Below, piece by piece: positions 34,797-46,748 of a stretch of 64,000 bases of DNA. Source of the DNA: Serpula lacrymans var. lacrymans S7.9 (Eukaryota > Basidiomycota > Agaricomycetes > Boletales > Serpulaceae); the NCBI RefSeq assembly GCF_000218685.1, contig NW_006763294.1, positions 124,001-188,000 on the forward strand, read 5' to 3'. A program made the position numbers and the translations under genes. Below the pieces are notes generated by a model, which was not told where the DNA came from, ran no database searches, and worked only from the letters and a program-made list of their open reading frames with translations. Numbering within the stretch: the stretch's first letter is position 1; every line of letters starts with the position of its first letter.

Positions 34797-36827
34797 ATGT
34801 CCTCTCCGCCTTTTCCCCTTGGCCCTAATTATGGCGCAATGTTCATGTCGACCTTGTTGTGCGTTGGCTTCTGGGGTGTCGCTTGCATGCAAACGTGAGT
34901 ACCTGTTGATCAGCGTTAACGTCCGCCAGTCTTTTGATGTTATATCTACAATATTATAGCTTCATATACTTTGTCAGGTGATCAAGGCCTTTCTCTGCGG
35001 CTGAACCAAAGCGTTAGTTATGCTGAATTACATTGTATTAACATAGCTATCAAAGCGATAAACTAATTTTCAAACTTCTGGTAAGCACTTACTTCGTAAT
35101 TATCATTGCGCTTCATAATCGTTCTTGCTGCTTTCTCCCTTATAGGTTCTATTCGTCTGGTGAGCAACTCAATATGCTTCCACATTGTCCACCATCCTAA
35201 CGTCTCACGACGAAGTCTCCTCGACACGACGCACCAAATTATGATTATACAAGGAGGTAAAAACACTTTCACGCGTCATTGTCCTTTCGATCTTACATTT
35301 GTTCCAGTGTACACGTACTTCGTTCCCCAGTTCGGAAATTACTCTGAATTCTCTACAATTATACCGTGAGTGCAGCTATTATCCCCTCAGACCTGTTAGC
35401 TGATTGATAAGTTTTGATATCCAGGACGTTGATAGTACGTGATACCTGCTATAATTTTTGAATTATTGATTCTATTCCGTCTTCTTGACTTAGTGGGCAC
35501 CACTTATTACTGTCAGTGAATTCCTGTCTTTTGTATTCTACTGTTCTTCCTGGTAGCTGATGCTCTGACCCTAAGACGGTTGTTGCTATCATCACACAAA
35601 GTTTTTTCATATACAGAATATGGAAATGTGAGCGGCTGTCGTGCATTATCCCGAAATAGCTGATTTGACATCAAACTAGTTAATGAGAAGCCACTAGTGG
35701 TGCCGTGTCTTTGGGTGAGCCTACTTTCTAAAGTGCTCTCAGAAGCGAATAACTTGACGCTGTTGCCATTGCAAGTTTCCAGTAGCCTTGTTCGAGTTAG
35801 GTAAATGGCCCCCATGAGTCTCTGATAGTAAACTAACAATTATCACTCACAGCTACGTCCATTGGTACCGCCTCTTTCTTTCCTCACTCGATATTTGACC
35901 TGTACTAATTCTTCATGCAGCTTATGTTTCCGGAGCGTATGTCAACGTAGCTCCGAATTATGTGACCGAGACTCAGAGTACTCTTATTTATACAGAATAA
36001 ATGCATCGTCTTCAGAAGCCTTAGAGGGTGGATTCCTGAAGGTTAGTCGTTCTTTATCACCTTCACCTCACCTTCTTATGCCCGATCACCCTTGTTCTTT
36101 CTTGCCTTAGCCTATCACTATCGCATATTTCGCAGTTACTACTTCCGTGGACTTGACCATCGCAGCCAGCCTAACCTACATGTTCATCTATCAGACTAAA
36201 CAGATTCCTGGAGGAGACGGCCGGTGAGTATATCCACTTTTTACGTGACCAGGAGGAGACAAACTTACTTTTCGTAACTTTATCAAGCTCCAAGCGGATG
36301 GTTCACCGGCTGGCGATTTACTCGATCAATAGTGGTGCTTGGACCGCGATATTCTCAATCCTTGATATGATCTTGGTGAATTATATTCTATGCTATTTTC
36401 TGAACCTACGCTCGGATTGCTGATATGGGTTCAATTAGTTCGTTGTTTTCTCTTCAAACGCACTTTATGTCGTGTTCGATTTCCCCCTCTGCCCCCTATA
36501 TTGCAACATGTTACTGGCAAATCTGAATGTGCGATCACATTTGCGGGAAATGGGTGATACAATGGACGGGAAAACATCAAATGATGCGGCGTCATTCATA
36601 GTGCATCGCTGTGCTAATCTCAAGGATAGCGAGCCCGAGGTAGGTGGTGTTATTCATTTTTATCGCTTGTATGACGTGTTGTTTATGAACTCTTTTCGAA
36701 GACGCAGGATGTGATATTCACCCAGAGAGTGATACCTATACCGAGAACTCCTGTGATCAACCACCACTGGGATGATAGCCTACGCAGTCATCCATACTCC
36801 AAGGGATCTATCAGCAATCATGTATAA
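34797..36827 (+). CDS. DUF6534-type integral membrane protein
   Basis: Multi-exon gene starting at 34797 with MSSPPFPLGPNYGAMF and a first helix (STLLCVGFWGVACMQT), spliced at 34894 to FIYFVR. Further exons read YQSDKLIFKLL, LLDTTHQIMIIQG, VYTYFVPQFGNY, TVVAIITQSFFIYRIWK, a helix in PITIAYFAVTTSVDLTIAA, KRMVHRLAIYSINSGAWTAI and FVVFSSNALYVVF. These follow the order of the agaricomycete DUF6534 family: about seven helices, the D-T-x-H motif after helix 2, then Q-S-F-x-x-R-I and a C-terminal R-L-x-x-Y-x-I-N-x-G. The stop is TAA at 36825-36827. These proteins look like receptors or transporters, but no function is established. Exons near 35430-35860 are uncertain. Confidence 0.75.
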
Positions 36828-37222
36828 ATGTTAAATTCGAACATGTACGATATCTTGCTTGATAGTAGCATGATTTGGGTGGTTTTATGGGCATAATGAA
36901 TAGGTAAAATAGGTAGCATCTGATCAATGTACATTTAGTTACCAGACTTGTAGTACTTCAGTAGATCATTGTAGTTGTGGACTCATATCATCAGTTCCTC
37001 TATGTTTACATTCGTTTCTGTGGTTTGTACTGGGGTCACGGTGAATGATCCTGAGCTGGAGTCTTTATAATTACGTTAGTTTGTATGGCCGAGCGGTGGA
37101 CTCGGAAATTTGGTCCAATGACTTGACTCCCCAATACCATAAGCAAGGACGGGCGAAACTGTTACAACAGTGCTTTCCTTGATTGCTTCAAGTTTTTGTG
37201 GATTTCGTACTAGCTGATAGGC
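36828..37222. other. Intergenic region, degenerate tRNA-like string
   Basis: About 400 bp between two plus-strand genes. It contains TGGCCGAGCGGT at 37088-37099, which resembles a tRNA A-box, without a matching B-box. Confidence 0.4.
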
Positions 37223-39341
37223 ATGCATGGAATAGTACGGTTGCGAACTCGTGCAGGACCACTACAAAAGTAGGATGAAATCTCGTAGTTCTGCAACCAC
37301 ATACTCACCTTGTTTGCTTAAGGAATATCTCTCTACGATATGGATCACGAATAAGCATATACAACAGAGGTTATTCGAGTCAGAGTCCATCCAACACCAC
37401 TGTCGTTCATTTACAACGGTCAAACATCTATCGGTTTGGTGACTCTAATATTGCTACACCTGTTTTCAAGGACGTCGATTGGGTCATTAAAGACGAAGAG
37501 AGTTGGGCGGTGATTGGCAGTGGTTCTGGTCAAAAAACAGCGCTATTAAGGGTACGTCTAATCTCATAGCTTTACTAGTGTGACGTTGGCAAACCTGACT
37601 TCACCACTGGCATCGTGTGGTTGGTCTTAAGACTCTAGTTGGTCACTTGCGTATATCTCCTCCACCCCCACCCCCAGGAGGCCTGTTCCCATTCCTTTCA
37701 GACCCTCCTCGCGACCCCCACCTATGTGTCTCTTTAGTTTCCTTCGCCCACAGACCACGTTCTGCAGGTGGTGCATTTTATGACTACACTGCGCGTTATG
37801 GTGCAGTGCGAGAAGAAGATCGCGTCACATTGAGACAGAGCGTGTTTGGGGAGTTTGATTTCTTGAATGTCAACCCAAAGGTTGACAATTCTGTCAAAAC
37901 ACCAGAACAACTTGCCGAAGAAGCGAATAAAAAACGTATTTTCGAGGAAATGTCTGAAAGGCTGGGCTTGTCGTCTCTATTGGACTTACCGTTTGTTGCA
38001 CTCAGTAATGGCCAGACGCGTAGAGCTCGAATAGTCAAGGCCATCCTTTCTCAACCAGAACTATTGCTTTTGGATGAACCTTTGAGTACGTGTCCCAATT
38101 CCGTTTTTAGCAAAATTTTTCATTGTGTACCCTTTTGCAGCCGGATTGGACGTGAACAGCCGCCCCACACTTCTTTCTGTCTTGCACTCTCTCCATGTCG
38201 CGTGTAAACCCCGCATAATCATGGGATTGAGGACACAAGACCCTCTTCCGGACTGGATCAGCCATCTTGCTGTTGTGAGAGATGGAATAGTAATAACCGG
38301 AAAGAAGGATGAAGTTTTGGATTTGGAGGCAAACCGAAAAGACAAAATAGACGAGGCTCGGTCTGTTGGATCGACTTACACTAGACAAGTACAGGCTGAC
38401 GACGGGAAGGTGGTGGTTGATATGAAAAACGTGAATGTTGGATATCAAGACCGAAAAGTAAGTCTTATCTGGGATACCATGTGAGCTCGATCTGATCTTG
38501 AGGCCAGGTTCTCAAAAGTATTAACTGGTCGATCCGAGAAGGTCAGCGCTGGCATTTACAGGGCGCCAATGGTAAATCATCATTTATCCCTCCTTGAAAT
38601 ACGAGCTTATCCTACTTTATTCAAGGTTCTGGGAAAACTACTCTTCTTTCTCTCCTTACTGGAGATCACCCACAATCATACACTCAGCTTCCTCCTGCTT
38701 CACACCTACAGCTTTTCTCTCGCCCCAGAAATCGCATCCCAACACCGCATCTACGCTCGTTGACAGGTGTCGTCTCACCCGAACTGGGCAACGCATATCC
38801 ACGCAGGCCTGGTGTGAGTGTTTGGGAGGTGGTTGGCACAGGATTCGATGGTGCGTTCGTACCAGGTGGGCAAGATGGTGTTGGAATTGGACTAGAAGGA
38901 GGTCTGAGCGGCGAAATACGGGCATGGAGAGTTAAAAGGGTACAAGAGGTGCTTAAGGGGTTGGGACCAGCTGCTTGGGCAAGGGAAGCGAGTACCGAGG
39001 AAAATCAGGAAACCATCCCGACCAGCGAGCCAGGGCCACTATGTAAAACAGACGCAGCATTTGCCAAGCGGGACTTCATTGACCTCTCCGCTGGCGAACA
39101 GAGCATGGTGCTATTGATGCGTGCGCTCGTCGGTTGTCCTCAGCTGGTTCTGTTGGATGAGGTATGGAGTGGGATGGATGATGTGATGATCAAGGCTGCG
39201 CGAAAGTACCTACGAAATGGAGGTATTGGGCCTGACCAGGCAGTTGTAGTCATCAGCCACTGGGAGGAAGAGGTACCATGGGGTATTGAGGATGGATTAC
39301 GAAGGTTCAGACTAGACGATGGGAACGGAAAAGAAGTCTGA
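37223..39341 (+). CDS. Twin-ABC ATPase, YDR061W/ModF-like, probably mitochondrial
   Basis: Six exons in frame: 37223-37269, 37368-37551, 37632-38085, 38141-38457, 38508-38571 and 38626-39341, giving 593 residues. The N-terminus (MHGIVRLRTRAGPLQKGYSS) is basic, lacks acidic residues and suits a mitochondrial presequence. There are two ABC domains and no membrane segment. Domain 1 has a Walker A variant GSGSGQKTA (the usual Gly before Lys is Gln), signature LSNGQ, Walker B LLLLDEP and D-loop TGLD. Domain 2 has Walker A GANGSGKTT, signature LSAGE, Walker B LVLLDEVWSGMD and H-loop VVVISHWEEE. This architecture matches yeast YDR061W and bacterial ModF-like proteins, whose roles are poorly known. 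Domain 1 may bind but poorly hydrolyse ATP. Confidence 0.85.
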
Positions 39342-39767
39342 GCCCCTCCTTGTAGCTCTTTGAAACTCAAATACTGCTTGAACGTGGATCTAGAAGAATA
39401 GAGACTCATTTAAGGATCTATTTGTTGGTTTCAGCGGCATGATTCTCCACTCGAACTGTCTACGCAGGCACATATATCTTTACCATGACACCCTGTGTGA
39501 TCCAACCAACATGTCGAATCCACAAGAAGTGTACTATATGGTATTATTGTACAAGGCTGCGATAATCAAGATAACAATGTAGAGCTAAGTGTAACTAGAT
39601 AAACCGTACCAGATACACGGATGCTTACAGAAGACGTGCTCCCCCAAGTACCGCGTATGCTAGTCCCTCCTAGGCATACCATTTGATAGGAAGATATTCG
39701 TTCACTTCTACCAACGCACGTATATGTAAACTCCTCCTACAGGTATCCACTTTTTATTTATTTATCA
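39342..39767. other. Shared 3' intergenic region
   Basis: About 425 bp between convergent stop codons. Nothing else is seen. Confidence 0.5.
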
Positions 39768-41198
39768 CTAGGTTGTTTCGACAATGAAGCTGGAGGCTTT
39801 CTCTGCACCAACTCTGGTCATCGTTTCTTCTTTATCACACTCGAAGAAGTGTTCGAGTGTTTCACCATCCTCTTCCATGGTTACAATCAATAGTAACCTT
39901 GCACTACGAATGCACATATTAGTTTCGAGTCCATGAAATTGTCACGAGACATTGACCTTTCATAATCCAGGTTGAAAGATTTGCAAGCACCTGACAAGAC
40001 TTTGCCAACTCGAGTCTGGCCCTTGGTTTTAAAAATAGCTTGCTGCTTGGTGGGACGATGCGCTATGCTGACCAGAAGCTTCTCGTCATTAGTATGATTC
40101 GAAGCACTTTCTTGAACATTTTCTGCAAATTCAAAGTTTCATTGAATGGTCAACCAGCGATTGAAGTACCAAGCGCTACCTTCCTGAACGCCAGTCGTCT
40201 TGCCGACATGGGAATTCCCAGATTTTTTGTGTAACGGAGTTTTTTCCTCTACAGTGTCGTGAAAAGCGTCGCGTCAGCTATCCATATCAGGGTGGCCGTA
40301 AAAAGCAACTTACTTTGGAAGGACATGCCACCAGAAATGGGCTCCTCTTTTACCTTCGGGAACTTCGGCTGCTCTCGTGAGGGAGCTGGTTCAATAACAG
40401 GACCCTGATCGCGCCTTTTTGGAATATCCTCGAATACGCTTCTGCCACTTTCGTCATCGTCGTGATCATCAGGTTCGTCAGGCTCACCCATGGGGTGATC
40501 GCTGTCGTCTTCATCATCAGACATGACTTGCCGTAATAGTTGTCTCTTCTTTGGAGATTTTATTCGCATCGAAGCATCGTCAGATCCATCAGAATCGGAA
40601 GTTAAAGCCTGGTCTTTCAGAGATGGATCCGCCTGTCGAGGGTCGTGGCGGCTGTGAATGCTGCTAGAGTGTGGAGAAGGTAGAGAATTCATCACGTTTT
40701 GCTCTGTTCGGGCACTAGCCAAGACATCATCTTCTCCCAGTGGTTCCAACGCGCCCGGTACACGGTAAGCTGCAGCGTTAGACACAATAAGATCGCTATC
40801 TGGTAACAGTCACGAATCATACATTAGCGGATAAAGAAGTTACTTACCTGCCCCAAGAGGTGCACGAGCTGTGGTCGTAACAGAAATGTTTCCGGTCAAC
40901 GAACGAACAATATCCCAAGCGCCTTTGTGTATCCTAACATCTTTTTCCTCGCATATATCCAAATCTCTGGTGTGAAAGATCAAATTTTCATCTGCCAAAC
41001 TAAATTCCACTCGTGCTACACGTTCCAATTCCTGTATGATCGAGTCACCACTCAACATCGAGAATAGTGCCACCGGCATCAACAGACACCTACCTCATAA
41101 GTATTGGGTGTATTGACAAGCACTCGCTCCTCATTGTAAACGAGGACTAGCAATGGCGTTCTTGGTTGAGGGTTGATAGTGGATACGGTAAACTTCAT
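39768..41198 (-). CDS. Acidic protein with possible ubiquitin/SUMO-like folds at both ends
   Basis: Six exons in frame: 41198-41094, 41031-40848, 40799-40314, 40248-40180, 40122-39957 and 39903-39768, giving 381 residues. The N-terminal ~95 residues look globular (LLVLVYNEERVLVNTP, ELERVARVEFSL). The middle is acidic and Ser-rich (SDDEDDSDHPMGEPDEP) with basic KSPKKRQLL, typical of nuclear disordered regions. The C-terminal ~100 residues contain KQQAIFKTKGQTRVGKVL and LLLIVTMEEDGETLEHFFEC. Their pattern of strands, with T-x-V-x-K-V-L followed by a helix, recalls ubiquitin/SUMO-like domains such as those of Rad60. I recognise the protein as a conserved basidiomycete type but not by name. The SUMO-like reading is a fold guess from pattern only. 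Confidence 0.6.
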
Positions 41199-41730
41199 GT
41201 GTACTGGGAAGTCACTGTATGATACTGACAATCCCAGGTCCAAGCTTAAATCAAGATCGAAAGCAAACACAACGATGGGAAGGGAGACTAATTCAAGAAA
41301 CAATAGCCACTTACAAGGTCACCAATTGCAACCAGCGTTGGAGACTTGGAGTACAAAGACCGTCTAACAGCTGAGGAACTTGAAAAGCAAACTTCAAATT
41401 ACCTTATTCGCGCTACACGCGTTATGCTCACGTGTTACAGTCTTATCTCTGTTATCCTATCATGTCTGTGGATCCAGAATTTGAGGCCTTAGAGACATCC
41501 ACTGGAGCGTACTACTTATGCTTCGCTGAAAATTGCACGCGAGCACTTCAAAATCCAGATCAATGATTTCAGTGATGGCCTTCTGCTTTATCATCCGAAA
41601 CCGTGACAAGACCAAAGATCTGGAAAGTATTCGTACATACAACATGATAACGATCAGCGGGTTCATTTGCTTTCTTCCAACCTTGCTTCAGTGCGATGAT
41701 GTCGCCAACTTTAATATCCTCTGTCAATAT
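41199..41730. other. Intergenic region between two minus-strand genes
   Basis: About 530 bp containing the promoter of the acidic protein gene and the 3' end of the penta-EF-hand gene. No gene is seen. Confidence 0.4.
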
Positions 41731-42862
41731 TTAAGGAAGGGAGAGAACGGTTTCCATAAACTGATCATAATTGAGTTGGATCCATCCATCCCGGTCAGTG
41801 TCCATCCTGCGGAATCTCTCACTGAGCTGTTTGATGACGACACAAGCACGGACGAAGCGGTCGAAGGAGATTCCTGGAGGAGGGCCACCGCGGATAACCA
41901 TAGTAGAGGCTTTAACGTCTACCCAGACGGGTAGAATAGTTAGTATTCCGTTGAGCTCTCAAAAGCACTATATGCATTCACCGTATTTCCTTTGAACGAG
42001 ATTCAACAAATGCGGACTGAGATCATAGCTGAAGAAATTATTAGCTATCAGTTAAATTGATTCAGTGCAATATAACCAACCCAAACTGTCGAAGTGCTTC
42101 GTGCAGCTCTTGTCCATCGATAGATCCCGACAAGTCGCGATCAAAATGTTTGAAGACGTTTTGCCAGTCCTGAGTGCTGGGCTTCAATGAACGTCAAAAT
42201 AGATTGCGATAGTACTCACTTTGATGTATTTCCATAGACCAGAAAACTAGGAACTCGATGAGCCAAAGTTTCCAGGAAAACAAACCTCTAGTGCAAACCT
42301 CGTTAAATCCGATCGTACCACTCCGATCAACATCCTACTCTCAGAATTTAATGACATGAAATCCAACAAACAAAAAGCATAACGCACGAATAAGGTCATG
42401 AGAAGCTTGACGGTATCCAAATCGAAAGCTAGTGGCTAGTTCAGATTCAGTCCAAACAGGACATGAATGACTTACGAGTCCAGTCTCCATTTATCAACGC
42501 CTTCTCTTTGAGTAACGATATATCATTCCTAATCCTTTAACGCTCGTCGAGTAACAAACTACTCACCTAACTCGTGTGCAGTGATAGCGCCAGACCTGTC
42601 GGTGTCAACTGCAGAGAACCAAGCCCACAACCTTCACAGCGATCCATCTAACATCAGGAGGAAAAAAGAAATGGCACACTAAAGCTAACTCACTGAGGGT
42701 CGGATCCAGGAGGAGGACCAGCGGGAGGACCAGCGGAGAACCCACCGGGTCCACCATAGCTGTAACCAGGAGGCGCCGCATCTCTATACTATAGATGTGG
42801 TTGCCCATCAGCAGCAGTCCAGCAAGGTAAAAGGCGACATAAGTGCTTACACCGTACGACAT
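41731..42862 (-). CDS. Penta-EF-hand calcium-binding protein (ALG-2/Pef1-like)
   Basis: About ten short exons, starting MSYG at 42862 and ending LSLP-stop at 41731; the chained product is near 204 residues. A Gly/Pro-rich N-terminus (PPGYSYGGPGGFSAGPPAG) is typical of the PEF family. It precedes EF-hand loops DTDRSGAITAHE, DVDRSGTIGFNE, DRDLSGSIDGQE and DTDRDGWIQLNY, linked by WKYIKDWQNVFKHF and ending in a degenerate fifth hand (FMETVLSL). The first three loops keep the acidic ligands at positions 1, 3 and 12; the fourth ends in Tyr at position 12 and may not bind. PEF proteins bind Ca2+ and dimerise through the fifth hand. In yeast Pef1 affects polar growth, and in animals ALG-2 links to ESCRT and COPII. 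A short first exon (10 nt) carries MSY plus one base. Confidence 0.85.
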
Positions 42863-43235
42863 GTTCGATAGAGTTAGATCAATGAATTTCAATGTGCCAG
42901 TGGCTGACAAGTTAAATACCAGGGAAAAATGCAGTGCAGACCAAGTGCATTCCTTTTGCACAGCCTGCACAGCATCATAAGCATAAGCACTGTTTCGGTC
43001 ACTTTTCTCGGAGATAACCACGGATTAGTACTGATTTCAAGAGATTACTGCGAGCATCGTATACCAGATATTTCACTTGTCCAGCGAACCGTTGTAGAAA
43101 ACTCGACGTCAACAATGCAATTAGATCGTATGATATGATAATGCTACGGGTATATCCATGGGAAGAGTGTGCAATAATAAGTATACAAAATGCATCAGCG
43201 AAAACGTACAATAAATAACGATGAATGTGGTTTCT
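42863..43235. other. Short intergenic region
   Basis: About 370 bp between two minus-strand genes: the promoter of the penta-EF-hand gene and the 3' end of SPT7. Nothing else is seen. Confidence 0.45.
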
Positions 43236-46202
43236 TCAAGCACTAGCGGCAATGACTGGAGGAAAGTCGACAGCTTTCTTCTTCTTGGCACTAGGTCCGT
43301 TTGCGGGTTTCTTCTTCTTCGGAGAATCTGTCACGCTGCCGCCCTCATAGAGAGACGAATCTACCAATGCGGTCTCTTCTGGTTTTGTGCTTATAGTACC
43401 ATCCTTCCCCTTCCCCTTCTTTTTCAGGGCGTTTGCAGAAGATCCGCTTTTGAGGACTTGACCAAGAGGACCTAGTTTAGACTGGACAGGATTAGAAGAG
43501 TCATCAGGCAGTGTAACCACTGCTTTCGGAGCGGCTGGCTGTGGAAGGAGGGGAGGCATGGCAGAAGCGAAAGCAGGTGGATATGCCGAAGGAGCGCTTG
43601 CCATAGGAGGGAGAGAAGATGATAACAAAGATAGGCGGCCTTGATAATACGTTTTGAGCAAACCAATGTGATCGTCCACGTTCTTCGAGGACACCAGTAA
43701 AAAAGAAGGCGGCGGCGGATACGGAGGAGGGGGTTCTGTCGGCTTTACCCTAAAAAAAAAAGTAAAGATCATTAACTGCCCTAATGGTACGAGGATATAT
43801 ATAACATACTCGGAAGGCAACAGCTTGCTTCCAGCTTTACCTTTACCTTTCAGTAGCTTCTTAGGAATGCTGAGGCTAGAAAGCCCAAACTCGGCAGCTA
43901 TACCAAGCTCGCGAAGTCCCAAGAAGTCCTCGCCAAATGAATCCGTGAAGTTACCCATGACGAAAGCACCTTCTTCTTCTTCTGAATCATTGCCAAAGAG
44001 TGCATCATCATCAAGGGCTTCCACAGCAGTCTGAAAATAGCGACAATTCATGTCAGAAAAGAATAGCTGGAAAAGTACAATACTTACGGCTTCACGGTAT
44101 GCACTGACGAGTTTCTTCTCAAGGTCAGTAAGGCGTGCACCATACCGAATCACGTCATCCTTGATATACCGCTCAAGATTCTGTATCTTCGTCGTACCAC
44201 TCTCAAACAATGTATGCAAAATAATTTCCTGTTTAGATATATTATTATATGAACTGAGAGCAAGTGTTCCGATACAACTCACCTCAGCTGTCATGCTATT
44301 AGAGTATTTGTCACACAGAAAACGAAGCGTTCGACCCACATTAAGGAAAAATTCAGACGTTACTCCTGACAAAACATCAAGTGCTACGCTTGAAGATCCT
44401 GCGGCAATGAAGTTAATGATTGATTAGAGGGCAAAAAACATGGCTGAGAGCCGCAAACCTTGGAAACCAGCATGCTCCAACACTTTAGTGTTCATCCAGC
44501 GAAGACAGTCAGTGGCATTCGCCTCTCCAATTTCAACACCAGCACCCCGAGTCTTCCATGGTCTTTCGTCGATCGTCTCTTCGACTTCATCTTCGGGAAC
44601 ATCTGGAGGCTCGTCAAATGTCCCACCTTCCTCTGAGTTTAGATTCAGAGCGGCAAACTTGGCATGAGTTCGACGGACACGCTTCAGGGTTTTTATGTTG
44701 CCATTCATATGAGCAAGCATGGTGTTGGTGGGAGTATCACTTTTCTTTGGTCGTTTCCGTTTTCTGGACGGTGATCTAGAGGCAGTCGGTTGGGAAAGCA
44801 GAGCAGCCTGATGAGAAGATTGTACGAGAGATGGTAACCCATTGGCAAGTAAGGTGTCTGACTCGACGGCTCTCCACCACAAATCAAGCACGTCGCTGTT
44901 ATCATATACTGGTGGGGTGAGACGCGCTCGTTTTCGTGGTCGCTGCGCGGTGATACCATTACTGCAGAACGATGATGAGCCCAGAATGTTAACTTTCCAT
45001 GCAAACTCACATTTTACGCTTTCCTGCTGCGTCGCCCTCAGTATGTGCAGAATCTATGAGACGTTCATCTTCAGTTTCACTCTCCGATTCTATAGGCATC
45101 GCATAACTCCTTAACCGCTCAGGTAAGCTAGAAACACCATTGCTGAGACCTCTTGCGGGTGCGTGTGAAGCAAAAGAGGGGCCTGCAGTGGCGTTGAGTT
45201 CTTCGTCCATTTGCCGGAAAGTTACCATGCCTTCCGCAGTGCGAATGATGGCAGGAGAATCAGGAAAAGCGACATCCCGTCGAGGTTTCTTGGGAACTGG
45301 TGAACAAGTAGACTGAATAGATATGGGTTGCCTAGGAGGACGACTCGGAGAACGTGGTTTCAGGTGGCCATTCATGAAACCATTCAATTTCGGCTGCGGC
45401 GTATTTCGAGAAGACAGATCAAAAGGAATGTAGGGATCGACACGCTCCTTGCGATCGGTAATGTTCATAAGAAGTTTATCCGCTTTCATTTTTAAACGCT
45501 TAGCACAAAGGCGGAGGGGGTGGTCCTATGATGTATCGGTGAGTATTTTGGGATATGTGATGTTATGAATAGTTTTGCATTCAATGCTGAAGGTAGTATT
45601 CACCTCATTTGCATTGTAAGTGTAACAATTCGACCAAATCAGGTCGAGGTCATCTTTAAACTCTCTTTTGGACTTGTACTGCTTTCCTTTGACCTTCTTC
45701 AGCATGGTTTGCAAGTCCATGGGATTTGCGATCACTGGACAGTCATAAGAAGGAAGGCGGGTCCTAGTGTGAATCTGACACACCGTCATAATAATCTGGA
45801 TATTCAGCTCTCGGCACTGGCTTGAGAAAAGCATCTGCGTCATGGTTATCCTGAGGACGAGTCAGCTATGCGGCCCTGAAGCCGGACGTCTTGAATAAAC
45901 GAACCATTGTTACGGTGCGGAGGTCATGGAGAAGACCTTCCAGGGATTCGTAGAATGGCTCTGATATCTTAGTATCATAACTCTGGCGCTGCACATAGTG
46001 CTGTATAAGTAAGGTGTACAAAGAAAGAAGTGACATGACTGACCCGAGCTTCCTTTACAGTGGTTAACAGTAACTTGAGGTCAGCAGATGACTTGACCTG
46101 GCTCTCGGTCAAAGCCCTCAAGAGATTCTGTAAGGCGCAGGTGATAGATAGGTCAGTCCCCAGGCTGGATGCACGAAATAAAAGGCGAAAGCTCACATTC
46201 AT
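43236..46202 (-). CDS. SPT7: SAGA complex subunit Spt7 (bromodomain plus histone fold)
   Basis: Eleven exons in frame: 46202-46197, 46127-46044, 45988-45905, 45850-45784, 45734-45604, 45525-45011, 44961-44459, 44398-44283, 44228-44088, 44030-43810 and 43749-43236, giving 793 residues. A bromodomain lies at about residues 45-145: [58 protein letters not shown], and [16 protein letters not shown] with the acetyl-lysine-binding Asn. A histone-fold-like segment follows at about 480-560 ([19 protein letters not shown]). The C-terminus is Pro- and Lys-rich. Spt7 scaffolds SAGA and carries a histone fold that pairs with Ada1 or Taf10. The first exon codes only for Met-Asn. The gene is shorter than yeast SPT7 (1332 residues), mostly in low-complexity parts. 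Confidence 0.9.
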
Positions 46203-46748
46203 CCTCTAGAACGCGCCCGGGACGGCGTACAGTGTTCGGTGGGTTAGCGGGACAAGGTCTTCATTCAAGCTCCGATTGGATTTACCGCAAGGTGCCGGAT
46301 GCAAAGCCTTTGTTCCTCCAAACCGCCTCTAATGACGGCTGGAGGCCCCACACTGGAGAGGATGCACGGTGGTGGTTTGGCGCAGAAACTCTATCCCCAG
46401 ACACACCCGAGCACTGCAAGCAAAGCTGTGTGTTTTTCCCTGCATATATGCTGTGATATTTTGTGTTTTGTGCTGATATGAAATTTTCTGGAGGGCTTAG
46501 CTAATCAGGTTCTTCCGCGACGCGACGCGCCAGGCTGAGACCCGCGCTTGCCCCCGAACGACGACGGTCACGGTCTTCTGCTCTGTTCGTGTTACGCTTG
46601 GCCCCGCTTTGCTGCTTTTGCTGCCACATATATGCTAGGTTCCATCTGATTTCCTTACTTTCTCTCTTGTTCTGTCGACCAACGCTCGTTTTTTTCCTCG
46701 GTTCAACAGCAAACGTCCTTTAAGCCGACAACCAACCCAACTATCGCC
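46203..46748. promoter_or_regulatory. Divergent promoter between SPT7 and CDH1
   Basis: 546 bp separate the two start codons. Near the middle, 46515-46531 reads ccgcgacgcgacgcgcc, which resembles E2F/MBF-type (ACGCG-containing) sites used for G1/S control. A pyrimidine-rich tract (ttttttcctcggttc) lies just before the CDH1 ATG. Confidence 0.4.

Noticed and set aside
37080..37165. tRNA-like sequence with TGGCCGAGCGGT (A-box style)
   Set aside because: No B-box (GGTTCGAATCC type) follows at the right distance, and no acceptor stem pairs, so a functional tRNA is not supported.
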